Below, one piece after another: positions 5,656 to 14,002 of a stretch of 17,725 nt of DNA. Each line of letters begins with the position of its first letter. Position 1 is the first letter of the stretch. This DNA is from an uncultured Paracoccus sp. (GTDB lineage Bacteria; Pseudomonadota; Alphaproteobacteria; Rhodobacterales; Rhodobacteraceae), in assembly GCF_946221145.1 (NCBI RefSeq), contig NZ_CAMIOH010000049.1:1-17725 (forward strand), in the 5' to 3' direction. The translations under genes were made by a program, and so were the position numbers. The notes below the pieces were generated by a model. That model worked only from the letters and a program-made list of their open reading frames with translations, ran no database searches and was not told where the DNA came from.

Positions 5656-7611
5656 ATGAACATTCCGCTTGATAGAACGCTTTGCCCGTCCGCCCCGCAC
5701 CCCTCTGCCCTGGGCGAGGCGACGGCCATCCCCATGGGGGACTGCCTGACGGCGGTGGTCTTCGACCGTCCGCCGGGCCGCCGTGGCAGGATGACGGCGC
5801 AGCAGGACGGCCAGCCGGTCCCGCGCCCCTTTGTCGCGGCGGAACTGGATCTGCGCGCGGGCGGGGTGCGGCATGTGCTGTTCCTGCCCCAGGACATCGA
5901 CACGATGCTGTTGCGGCATCTGGTGCTGCGCCTGGGCGACATGCCCATCGCCGAAATCGACCCGGCATGGCTGCAACTGCCCCGGGACGACCTTCCGGCG
6001 CTGACGGCCCAACTGTCGCCCCGCGCCATCGCCCGGTTGCTGCGGGTGATGCTGACCACCGGCGCCTCGCTGTTCGCCGGTCGCGCTCAGGCCGGGCTGG
6101 CCCATGCCGTTCCGCGGCTGATGGACATCTGCGCCATCCCCGCCGTCGCGCCGGTCGCGCGCACCGACATCGCCGGGCGGATCCTGGCCAGCTATCCCGT
6201 GCCCGGCCTGTCCGGCCTGCCCGAGGCGGCGGTCCTGATCCGGGACGGGCGGCTGGATCCGATCCGCGACTTCGACTGCTTCCGGGACAAGACCCTGCTG
6301 CATGTGCTGCTGCCAGCCGGGTCCGCCCCGGACCAGATCGTCGCGCTTGCTGACATGCCGCTGCGCCTGGCGGCGCCCGATGCCGCGCCGCGCCTGTCGG
6401 CCCCGGCCTGGATCCAGGGGCGGGCCAAGCCCTGCCGCGACTGGCTGTTCACCTGTCTTGGGGCCAGTGCCGCCGCGCTTGAACAGGAACTGGCGGGCAA
6501 TCTGGCCGATCCCGTCATCACCGTCCGGCATCTGTCGGCAAGCGCCGCCGGTCTGCTGCATCTGCTGCTGTTGCAGGATCCCGCGCGGGTGGTCCGCAAG
6601 GTGATCCTAGACTGGGGCGGCCATGCCGCCGAACTGACGCCGCTGCACGGGCCGGACGGGACCGCGCTGCTGGCCGGGCTGGCGGACCTGCCCGGCGGGG
6701 CAAGGGGCGGGGCCTGCCGGATCCGCGTCCTGCAGCAGTCCGGCCGCCTGCGCACCCTGGCCGAGGCGCCGGTCGCGCCCCATGACGGGTCGATCCCTGT
6801 CGGGTTCGCCGATGCCTGGGCGGCGGGCGTCCCGGTCCTGGAGCCGCTGGCCCGGTCCCGGGCCGCGTTACGCCGCGTGGCGCCGCCATCGGCTGCGCAG
6901 CATTTCGGTCCCGAGCAGCGCTGCGGGCTGCGGATCGTCACCGCCATCGGCAGCTCTGCCGACCTGATTCGCGCCCGCGCCGCCCTGATCCTGGCCGAGG
7001 CCCATCCCACCCCGGTCGAGGTTGTCTGCACCCTGGCCGACGGCCCGCTGGTCCAGGCCGCGCGTCATGCCCTGGCCCAGACAGCCGCGATCTATGGCAT
7101 CGCGCACCGGCTGGTGCTGCTGCCCGGGTCCGCCACCGACGGCGAATGCCTTGCGGCCGCCCTGACCCAGGCATGGGACGTGCCTGCCCTGGTGCTGGGC
7201 GGCGATGTCCTGCCTCAGGATCCGGGCTGGCTGGGCTTCTGGCTGCGCCGCCTGCGCCGGCAGGAGGTGATGGCCCCGGCGCTGCTGGCGGCAGACGGAT
7301 CCATCGCCGCCACCTGCGCGGGCCGGGATCCGCTGCGCGGCCTGCCCGCCGCGCATCTGCCTGCCGCGGGACGCCCGGCACCCCGGCCCCTGGCCGCCTG
7401 CCTGGCGCTTGGTCCGGCCGGGATCGCCCGGCTTCTGGATGCGCCGCCGCATCCCGATGCCGCCGTCTGGATCGCCGGGGCCTTCGCAGGCGCGGCCCGG
7501 TCGGAAGCGCGCTTCCCCTTCCGCCGTTTCGGCCCCGAGCCCGCGCCCGATGCCTTTGCCGCAGCCCTGGCCGAGGCCGAATTCGCCCTGATCGGAAAGG
7601 ATCGCGGATGA
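5656..7611 (+). CDS. GT2-like glycosyltransferase-related protein A
   Basis: A 651-residue protein with no transmembrane segment. Residues 1-410 are a large region I do not recognise, containing leucine-rich hydrophobic helices (for example HLLLLQDPARVVRKVILDW, 302-320). Residues about 424-570 look like a degenerate GT2 (GT-A) fold: LRIVTAIGSS, a nucleotide-binding-like middle, then VLGGDVLPQDPGWLGFWLRR (513-532) and MAPALLAADGSI (539-550). In authentic GT2 enzymes the matching region reads NxDV...GWL...P.L.YEDGSI; here one Asp (D517) survives. It resembles the later protein at 8846-11014. The start has no clear ribosome binding site; the ATG at 5656 is the first in frame, but the one at 5734 is possible. 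It opens a six-gene operon and its stop overlaps the next start (ATGA). The probable role is surface glycan synthesis or protein glycosylation; the enzyme's substrate is unknown. Confidence 0.75.
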   Translation: MNIPLDRTLCPSAPHPSALGEATAIPMGDCLTAVVFDRPPGRRGRMTAQQDGQPVPRPFVAAELDLRAGGVRHVLFLPQDIDTMLLRHLVLRLGDMPIAEIDPAWLQLPRDDLPALTAQLSPRAIARLLRVMLTTGASLFAGRAQAGLAHAVPRLMDICAIPAVAPVARTDIAGRILASYPVPGLSGLPEAAVLIRDGRLDPIRDFDCFRDKTLLHVLLPAGSAPDQIVALADMPLRLAAPDAAPRLSAPAWIQGRAKPCRDWLFTCLGASAAALEQELAGNLADPVITVRHLSASAAGLLHLLLLQDPARVVRKVILDWGGHAAELTPLHGPDGTALLAGLADLPGGARGGACRIRVLQQSGRLRTLAEAPVAPHDGSIPVGFADAWAAGVPVLEPLARSRAALRRVAPPSAAQHFGPEQRCGLRIVTAIGSSADLIRARAALILAEAHPTPVEVVCTLADGPLVQAARHALAQTAAIYGIAHRLVLLPGSATDGECLAAALTQAWDVPALVLGGDVLPQDPGWLGFWLRRLRRQEVMAPALLAADGSIAATCAGRDPLRGLPAAHLPAAGRPAPRPLAACLALGPAGIARLLDAPPHPDAAVWIAGAFAGAARSEARFPFRRFGPEPAPDAFAAALAEAEFALIGKDRG

Positions 7612-8849
7612 CCCTTCAGGTGTTGCAGATCGCCCATGATCACCCCGCCCATACCAGCGGCGGCACCGAATTCCTGGCCCATGACCTGACCGGCGCGCTG
7701 AATGCGGCCGATGGCGTCGGCGCCCGGTTCCTGGCCGCCACGACCGCGCTGCAACGCCCCGACGACGCGCCCGGATCGCTGGGGATGCAGGGCGCGGACC
7801 ACCTGCTGAGGACCGGCCGCTATGACCGGTTCTCGATGCTGCGGCAGGACGGCACCGGCTGGATCGAATCGCTGGACCGGCTGCTGGGCGCGTTTCGCCC
7901 CGATGTGGTGCATCTGCACGGGCTGGACCGCATCGGGGCCGAGGTTCTGGCCGTCATCCGCCGCCTGGCGCCGCGGGCACGGATCGTGCTGACGCTGCAT
8001 GATTACCAGATCCTGTGCCCCAATGACGGGCTGATGCTGACCGTGCCCGACGGCGCCCGCTGCCGCCTGCCGGGCCAGGATCAGTGCCGCGCCTGCTATC
8101 CGGCGATGTCCTCGGCCGCGCATCTGCTGCGCAAGGCCCATCTGACGGCGCTGCTGTCGCTGGTCGATCGTTTTGTCGCGCCGTCGCGGTTCCTGGCCGA
8201 TCGCTTCGCGGACTGGGGGCTGGCAAAGGAGCGGATCACCGTCCTGCCCAACCAGGTCCGGCAGATGGCCCATCCCGAACGCGGCCCCCGCGCGCGCCCT
8301 GATCGCTTTGCCTTCTTCGGCAACATCGCCCCGCACAAGGGGATCCTGCCCCTGCTGGCCGCCGCGCGCCTGGCCGGGGACCGGCTGACGCTGGATCTGC
8401 ATGGCGGGCTGGGCCATGCGGAGGAGGGGTTCCGCCACGCCTTTGCCGAAGCCCTGGCCGCCGCCCCCAATGCCAGCCATGCCGGCGCCTATGACCGGGC
8501 GGATCTGCCGGGGCTGATGGCCCGCGCCGACTGGCTGGTGATGCCGTCGATCTGGTGGGAAAACGCGCCGCTGGTCCTGCTGGAGGCGCGGGCTGCGGGT
8601 CTGCCGGTGATCTGTTCGGGGATCGGCGGGATGGCCGAACTGGTCGACCACGGGGTGACCGGCCTGCACGTCCCCCCCGGTGACCCCCGCGCCCTGGCCG
8701 AGGTGATGCACGCCGCCGCCAGCGACCGCAAGGGCCAGGCCCGCATGGCGTCCGCGCAGCGCGCCCTCCACGACGACACGGCCTATCGCGGCTTTGTCGA
8801 TGCCCATCTGGACCTGTATCGCACCCTGTCAGGAAAGGTGTCCGCATGA
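7608..8849 (+). CDS. GT4 family glycosyltransferase A
   Basis: This 413-residue protein has the usual GT-B length. The N-terminal nucleotide-binding half opens with MTLQVLQIAHDHPAHTSGGT, the glycine loop of GT4 enzymes, and contains DVVHLHG (99-105) and LTLHDYQILCP (128-138). The donor-binding C-terminal half has FFGNIAPHKG (236-245) and the EX7E motif (E318 and E326 in WWENAPLVLLEARAAGLPVI), which places the retaining GT4 active site. Four cysteines (137, 152, 160, 163) form a C-x14-C-x7-C-x2-C pattern that may bind metal or form a structural cluster; the same pattern and positions recur in the GT4 at 11011-12291. The start ATG overlaps the stop of the preceding gene by four bases, which fixes it. 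It would act at the cytoplasmic face of the inner membrane, transferring a sugar from a nucleotide donor. The sugar and acceptor are unknown. Confidence 0.9.
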   Translation: MTLQVLQIAHDHPAHTSGGTEFLAHDLTGALNAADGVGARFLAATTALQRPDDAPGSLGMQGADHLLRTGRYDRFSMLRQDGTGWIESLDRLLGAFRPDVVHLHGLDRIGAEVLAVIRRLAPRARIVLTLHDYQILCPNDGLMLTVPDGARCRLPGQDQCRACYPAMSSAAHLLRKAHLTALLSLVDRFVAPSRFLADRFADWGLAKERITVLPNQVRQMAHPERGPRARPDRFAFFGNIAPHKGILPLLAAARLAGDRLTLDLHGGLGHAEEGFRHAFAEALAAAPNASHAGAYDRADLPGLMARADWLVMPSIWWENAPLVLLEARAAGLPVICSGIGGMAELVDHGVTGLHVPPGDPRALAEVMHAAASDRKGQARMASAQRALHDDTAYRGFVDAHLDLYRTLSGKVSA

Positions 8850-11014
8850 GCCCCGCCGACGGAGCGTTTCTTGCCATGTCCCAGGATCATGCGCCCGAGG
8901 CGGCCGACCAGGCCGCGCCGCTGGTGCCGGATCTGGCGGTCATCCTGCCGGGGGGGCGGACACTTCTGGCACTGTCTGACCTGGACAATGCCCTGCCGCG
9001 CGACGGGTTCTGCGACGATGCGCCCTGGCAGGCCGCCTGCTGGCCCGCGCGCCATGGACGCGCCGGGCTGGCGCTTGTCGGGGCGCCTGTTCTAGGAAGC
9101 GGCTGGGTTCGCGGCACCGTCGAGGGGGATCGTCGGATCGCGCCGCCCCGCGCCGTCGATGTTGCCCCGGCGGCCCTGGCCGATTTCGTGCGGCGCCAGG
9201 GGCTGAACAGCCGTGCTGTCTTCGACTTCCTGGCCGATGCCGCGATGCGCGACGGCGGCCCTGCCGACCAGGATTTCGCGGCCCGATTCCTGTCTCTGGC
9301 GACCGATGTGGGCGGTTTCGTGGAAATCCTGGCCTGCCCCGATACCGGTGGGCTGTTCGCGCAGGGCTGGGCCATGTCCCTTAACGCCGGGCGCCACGAT
9401 CTGGCCCGGCTGGACGGCACCCTGAAGGTCTGCGATGCCGATGTGGCAATCTTCGCGCGTGAGGATATTCCGCCGCCCGGCATGGGTTTCTGCCTGTTCA
9501 GCCTGGACTGGCAAGGCAGCGATCTGGACGGTCTGGACTGCCTGTTCCACGAACAGGACGGCGTGCTCAGACGGCTGGAAATCGTTCGCGGATCGGTGGT
9601 GAAGCTGCATGGCGATGCGGCGGCCGACCATGTGCGGCAGATGCTGCCACGGCTGGCGGGCGACGGCAAGGTGGTCAGCATCCACCGCCGCATCTGCCGC
9701 CCGCGCTTTGGCGGCACCGACACGCTGTCGACGACCGCGCTGCCGGTGGCCGCCGCCTTCGACGCGGTGTTCCAGGCGCCTGGGGGCGGGCTGCTGGCGA
9801 CGGGCTGGCTGCTGGATCCGCTGCGGCGGGTGGAACGGGTCATCGTGAAAAGCACGGCCGGCCTTTACGCGCCGCTTCACGACCGCTGGAACCCGCTGCC
9901 CCGCGCCGATCTGCATGCGGGTTTTGCCGGCGATCCCCGGTTCAGCCGCCTTCTGGATGGCGCCGACAGCACCCATGGTTTCGTGGCCTTCGCGCCCGGC
10001 ATCCCCCGGCAACAGGATGAGGATTTCTATCTGGAACTGGTCCTGGACGATGGCACCTGCCTGTTCCGGCCGTTGGCGATCACCCCCGTTGACGGGCGTG
10101 AGGGGTTGCCGAAGATCCTGTCGGCCATGCCCCTGCACGATCCGGCGATCGACCTGATCGTCGAAAATTCCCTGGCGCCCTTTTTGGCGCAACTGCCCGC
10201 GGCGCCGCGAAAATCCCGCGCCGCGCAGCACCCCATCCCCCTGTCGCCCGAGGCAGGAGAGATCACCGCCGTCATTCCGCTGACCCGGTTCGAGCATCTT
10301 CAGCCGATCATGGCGCTGCTGTCCGGCACGCCCGAGGCCCGGCGGCTGGATCTGGTGATCGTCATGGCGCGGGCCCAGGCGGGGGGCATGGCGATCCGGC
10401 TGCGGGATCTGTTTGCCTTCTATCACCTGCGGGGGCGGTTGCTGCTGGTCCCGGACCAGGCCGACCCCTGCGCCCGGATCGAGGCGGGGCTGACCCTGGC
10501 CGGGGGATCGCGCGTGCTGATCTGGCATCCGTCGGTGCTTCCGGCGGGCCCCGGTTGGCTTGACCGGCTGGACGCGGAACTGACGGCGCTCGATGTGCCG
10601 GGCCTGATATCTCCGACGCTGGTTTATGAAGACGGATCAATCTTTTACGGCGGAGAAGGCGACAGTGACGGTGGCGATGCCCCGATGCTGGGCTATCCGC
10701 GCGGCTGGCTGGTCCGGGGCGCGCCGCAGCCGATGAAGGCAGGCGCGGCGCAGCTTGCCCTGATCGACCGGGACGCCCTGTCCGGGGCGGGGGGCCTTGC
10801 CGGGCATCTGTATTCCGGGGCGATGCTGCATCGCGACCTGGCACGCCGCCTGCATGACGGCGGTTTCGGCACCTGGGCCTCGCGCGGCGTCGATTTCTGG
10901 ATGCTGGACGATCTGCCTGCCGCCCCTGACGCCATGACGCGTCTGCTGGAAACGATTGATTCAGCTTTGCTGGCTAAGACTGTGGCCACCGATTGCGGAG
11001 ACCTGTTCGGATGA
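8846..11014 (+). CDS. GT2-like protein B with two GW-x-x-D-type modules
   Basis: A 722-residue soluble protein. Residues about 157-220 (GGLFAQGWAMSLNAGRHDLA, 168-187) and 305-385 (GGLLATGWLLDPLRRVERVI, 314-333; RADLHAGF, 353-360; HGFVAFAP, 377-384) look like two copies of a small beta-rich module with consensus GW..D...........R.D.......GF, common beside glycosyltransferases in Rhodobacteraceae as I know them; copy one is the weaker match. Residues about 472-690 are GT2-like: ITAVIPLTRF (473-482), VLIWHPSVLPAGPGWLDRL (557-575) and ISPTLVYEDGSIFYGGEG (588-605). The YEDGSI...GG signature is well kept, but the DxD site reads HPS, without aspartate, so catalysis is doubtful or the substrate is handled differently. 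It overlaps both flanking genes by ATGA and is the second (GT2-like, GT4) pair's first member. It may be a scaffold, carbohydrate binder or glycosyltransferase. Confidence 0.8.
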   Translation: MSPADGAFLAMSQDHAPEAADQAAPLVPDLAVILPGGRTLLALSDLDNALPRDGFCDDAPWQAACWPARHGRAGLALVGAPVLGSGWVRGTVEGDRRIAPPRAVDVAPAALADFVRRQGLNSRAVFDFLADAAMRDGGPADQDFAARFLSLATDVGGFVEILACPDTGGLFAQGWAMSLNAGRHDLARLDGTLKVCDADVAIFAREDIPPPGMGFCLFSLDWQGSDLDGLDCLFHEQDGVLRRLEIVRGSVVKLHGDAAADHVRQMLPRLAGDGKVVSIHRRICRPRFGGTDTLSTTALPVAAAFDAVFQAPGGGLLATGWLLDPLRRVERVIVKSTAGLYAPLHDRWNPLPRADLHAGFAGDPRFSRLLDGADSTHGFVAFAPGIPRQQDEDFYLELVLDDGTCLFRPLAITPVDGREGLPKILSAMPLHDPAIDLIVENSLAPFLAQLPAAPRKSRAAQHPIPLSPEAGEITAVIPLTRFEHLQPIMALLSGTPEARRLDLVIVMARAQAGGMAIRLRDLFAFYHLRGRLLLVPDQADPCARIEAGLTLAGGSRVLIWHPSVLPAGPGWLDRLDAELTALDVPGLISPTLVYEDGSIFYGGEGDSDGGDAPMLGYPRGWLVRGAPQPMKAGAAQLALIDRDALSGAGGLAGHLYSGAMLHRDLARRLHDGGFGTWASRGVDFWMLDDLPAAPDAMTRLLETIDSALLAKTVATDCGDLFG

Positions 11015-12291
11015 AGGCGCTTGTTCTCAGCCATGCCCATCCCGCCTTTTCAATCGGCGGCGCGCAGGTCGCATCCTATAACCTGTTTCAGGGCATGAAG
11101 CAGCAACAGGGGTGGGACGCGCATTACATGGCGGGGGTCGGTCCCCCGGTCGCGCGCCATGCCGCGACCCCGCTGATGTCGCTGGGCCAGGCCCCGGACG
11201 AGACCTTGTTCTGGACCAACGATTATGACTGGTTCCACCTGGGCCTGAACGACACCGCGGCGATCATCCGGCATTTCGAACGCTTCCTGTCCGACCTGCG
11301 CCCCGACATCGTGAATTTCCATCACGTGATGGGTTTCGGAATCCAGGCGATCCGGGCCGCGCGCCGGGCGCTTGGCGACGTGCCGATCGTCTATACCCTG
11401 CACGAATACCTGCCGATCTGCGCCCATCACGGGCAGATGATCAAGGCCAGGTCCGGCGCGCTGTGCATGAAGGCATCGGCCTCGGACTGCGGGATGTGTT
11501 TCCCCGAGATCGGCGCTGCGAACATGCTGCGGCGGGAATTGTTCATCAAGTCCTTCTTCGATCAGGTGGACGCCTTTGTGTCGCCGTCGCGATTCCTGCT
11601 GAAGCGTTTCCAGGACTGGGGCCTGCCGCGCGACAAGCTGGTGATGATCGAAAACGGCCTGGACGGCGGGCCGGTGGCGCCGATCCGCCCCCTGCCTGCG
11701 GGCGGACGCCGCAACCGCTTTGCCTATTTCGGCCAGCTGAACCCGTTCAAGGGCATCAAGGTTCTGGTCGAGGCCGTGACCCGCATCCCCGAAAAGGTCT
11801 GGGGCGACGGCATCCTGTATGTCTTCGGCGGCAATCTGGAGCACCAGCCCGAGGAGTTTCAGGCCCAGGTCAAGGAGTTGTTCCGCCTGTCAGGCCGCAG
11901 GCTGCGGTTCATGGGGTCCTATAAAAGCGCCGACCTGCCGCATCTGATGAAGGAGGTGGACTGGACCATCGTGCCCTCGACCTGGTGGGAAAACGCCCCG
12001 GTCGTCATCCAGGAGGCGTTCCATCACCGCCGTCCGATCATCGCATCCGACATCGGCGGCATGGCGGAAAAGGTGCGCGACGGGATCGACGGGTTGCATT
12101 TCCGCGTCTCGAACCCCGAAAGCCTGGCCGAGGCGATGACGCGTGCGATGGATCCGGCCGTCTGGAACCGTCTGCATGGCGGCATCCAGCCGCCCACCAC
12201 GGCCGCCGAGGCCGCGCGCCTGCACGCCGCGCTGTTCGACAAGCTGCTGGCCCGCCGGGACCAGCCCGCCCTGGCCGTCCGCCATGGCTGA
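11011..12291 (+). CDS. GT4 family glycosyltransferase B
   Basis: A 426-residue GT-B enzyme closely patterned on GT4 A. MKALVLSHAHPAFSIGGAQV opens the N-terminal Rossmann-like half, with DIVNFHHVMGFGIQ (99-112) and YTLHEYLPIC (128-137). The C-terminal half has AYFGQLNPFKGIKVL (238-252) and the EX7E motif E327/E335 in TWWENAPVVIQEAFHHRRPI. Cysteines at 137, 152, 160 and 163 occupy exactly the same positions as in GT4 A, supporting common descent. It is coupled to GT2-like protein B by an ATGA overlap, and its last eight bases overlap the ABC exporter start, so glycosylation and export genes are translationally linked. It would act in the cytoplasm at the inner membrane. Donor and acceptor are unknown. 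Confidence 0.92.
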   Translation: MKALVLSHAHPAFSIGGAQVASYNLFQGMKQQQGWDAHYMAGVGPPVARHAATPLMSLGQAPDETLFWTNDYDWFHLGLNDTAAIIRHFERFLSDLRPDIVNFHHVMGFGIQAIRAARRALGDVPIVYTLHEYLPICAHHGQMIKARSGALCMKASASDCGMCFPEIGAANMLRRELFIKSFFDQVDAFVSPSRFLLKRFQDWGLPRDKLVMIENGLDGGPVAPIRPLPAGGRRNRFAYFGQLNPFKGIKVLVEAVTRIPEKVWGDGILYVFGGNLEHQPEEFQAQVKELFRLSGRRLRFMGSYKSADLPHLMKEVDWTIVPSTWWENAPVVIQEAFHHRRPIIASDIGGMAEKVRDGIDGLHFRVSNPESLAEAMTRAMDPAVWNRLHGGIQPPTTAAEAARLHAALFDKLLARRDQPALAVRHG

Positions 12292-14002
12292 TGGCGCGGC
12301 GGACGGTCCCTGGCACCGGGCCCTTGTGGATCTGGCCAAGGGGGTGGCGGCCGCCGCCTTCATCGGCTTTTTCGTCAATCTTCTGTACCTGTCGCTGCCG
12401 CTCTATCAGGCACAGATCTTCGACCGGGTGATCTCGTCCGCCAGCTTCGAAACGCTGACCGCGCTGACGATGATCGTTATCCTGATGTTCGTTTTCCAGT
12501 CGCTGCTGGATTTCCTGCGCTCGCGCCTGCTGCTGGTCATTGCCGCGCGCCTCTCCACCACGCTGGGCCGCCCGGTCTTCGAAGCCGCGGTCGAAACGGC
12601 GCTGAAGTCCGGGACGGCCTCGGCGGCAACGGCCATGCGCGATCTGAACGGGCTGCGCGGCTTTGTCGCCGGGGGCTCGATCACCCTGCCGATGGACATG
12701 GCCTTCACGCCGATCCTGCTGGTCGTGCTGGCCCTGTTGCATCCGCTCTACGGGCTGGTGGGCCTGTGCGGGGCGGGACTTTTGACCCTGGTTGCCCTTG
12801 CGACCGAGATACTGGCCCGACGTCCCGCCGCCACCGCGATCCAGCGGAATGTCCTGCTGCAAGCCGACACCGCCAATGCCATCCGCAATTCCGAAGTGAT
12901 CGCGGCCATGGGGATGCTGCCCGACCTGTCGCGGCGGTGGCGGCGCGGGCAGGCGATGTCTCTGGACAGCATCGAGTCCGGGGGGACCACGGCGAAATTC
13001 CTGGCGGCCTTGGCGCGCGGATCGCGGGTCGGCCTTCAGATCGCGGTGATCTGCACCGGCGCCACCCTGGTGATCCGGCAGGAGGCCAGCCCCGGTACCA
13101 TCCTGGCGGCTGCCGTCATCACCTCGCGGATGCTGGCGCCCTTTGAACATCTGATCGACGGCTGGCGGCAATGGCTGAACGCCCTGGCCATCGCGCAGCG
13201 CCTGCGCAAACTGTTGCAGGACGGCGCGCGGACCCGGTCGGCGGTCCAGGTTCCGGTCGGCCGGGCCGATCTTCTGGTGGACCGGCTCAGCTATGTCCCG
13301 CCGGGGCAGGACGGGCCGCTGCTGCGCAATGTCAGCTTTGCGATCGGTCCAGGAGAGATGGTGGGCGTGATCGGTCCTTCTGGCGCCGGAAAATCAACCT
13401 TGGCCCGGCTGGTTGTCGGGCTGTGGGCGCCGACCACAGGGGGGATTTTCCTGGACGGGCAGTCCACCTTCCTGCACGAACGCGCCAGCTTTGGCGCGGC
13501 GGTCGGCTATCTTCCCCAGGAACCCCTGCTTCTGGATGGAACGGTGCGCGAAAACATCGCCCGATTCCGCGACGCGCCCATTGATGATGTCGTGGCCGCC
13601 GCACGCCAGGCCGGGGTCCATGACATGATCGGCCGCCTGCCCAAGGGCTATGAGACGCCGCTGGTCGATGGCGGGGCGCGGCTGTCGGGCGGCCAGCGGC
13701 AGCGGATCGCCCTGGCCCGCGCGGTCTTCGGCGGGCCCCGGCTGCTGGTGCTGGACGAACCCAATTCCTCGCTGGACGCTGATGGAGAGGCCGCCTTGAT
13801 CGAAGCCGTCGAACAGGCCCGCGCCCGGGGTACGGCGGTGCTGATCGTGGCGCAGCGGATGTCGATTTTGAACAAGGCGGATCGCCTGGTCCTGCTGCGC
13901 GACGGCGCGGTGGCCCAATACGGCGACAAGGCCGAGGTTCTGGCAGCCCTTGGACCCCGCCGCCGCGCGACGACACTTGCAGAAAAGGCGCGCCTGTCAT
14001 GA
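12284..14002 (+). CDS. Type I secretion ABC transporter (PrtD-like permease/ATPase)
   Basis: A 572-residue half-transporter of PrtD/PrsD type, with no N-terminal C39-like domain. Residues about 16-300 are the membrane domain (helices around 21-45, 58-78, 133-175, 245-280). The ATPase has Walker A GPSGAGKST (364-372), Q-loop GYLPQEPLLLDG (408-419), signature LSGGQRQR (467-474) and Walker B LLVLDEPNSSLD (487-498) with catalytic E492. The H-loop is odd: the usual His is Gln at 524 (LIVAQRMSIL). Such exporters dimerise in the inner membrane and push unfolded C-terminally tagged RTX proteins out through an HlyD adaptor and TolC. The two RTX genes nearby are the obvious cargo. The ATG at 12284 overlaps the GT4 B gene by eight bases and begins a normal PrtD N-terminus; a longer upstream frame is antigenically unlike the family. 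It overlaps the adaptor gene by ATGA. Confidence 0.94.
   Translation: MADGAADGPWHRALVDLAKGVAAAAFIGFFVNLLYLSLPLYQAQIFDRVISSASFETLTALTMIVILMFVFQSLLDFLRSRLLLVIAARLSTTLGRPVFEAAVETALKSGTASAATAMRDLNGLRGFVAGGSITLPMDMAFTPILLVVLALLHPLYGLVGLCGAGLLTLVALATEILARRPAATAIQRNVLLQADTANAIRNSEVIAAMGMLPDLSRRWRRGQAMSLDSIESGGTTAKFLAALARGSRVGLQIAVICTGATLVIRQEASPGTILAAAVITSRMLAPFEHLIDGWRQWLNALAIAQRLRKLLQDGARTRSAVQVPVGRADLLVDRLSYVPPGQDGPLLRNVSFAIGPGEMVGVIGPSGAGKSTLARLVVGLWAPTTGGIFLDGQSTFLHERASFGAAVGYLPQEPLLLDGTVRENIARFRDAPIDDVVAAARQAGVHDMIGRLPKGYETPLVDGGARLSGGQRQRIALARAVFGGPRLLVLDEPNSSLDADGEAALIEAVEQARARGTAVLIVAQRMSILNKADRLVLLRDGAVAQYGDKAEVLAALGPRRRATTLAEKARLS

Noticed and set aside
7215..8807. 530-codon minus-strand frame.
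   Set aside because: It lies antisense to the GT4 A gene and the end of GT2-like A, is Gln/Arg/Gly-rich without any domain, and exists because high-GC DNA has few stop codons.
9092..10528. 478-codon minus-strand frame.
   Set aside because: Antisense to GT2-like protein B, whose frame carries GT2 and module motifs and ATGA coupling; no domain in the antisense product.
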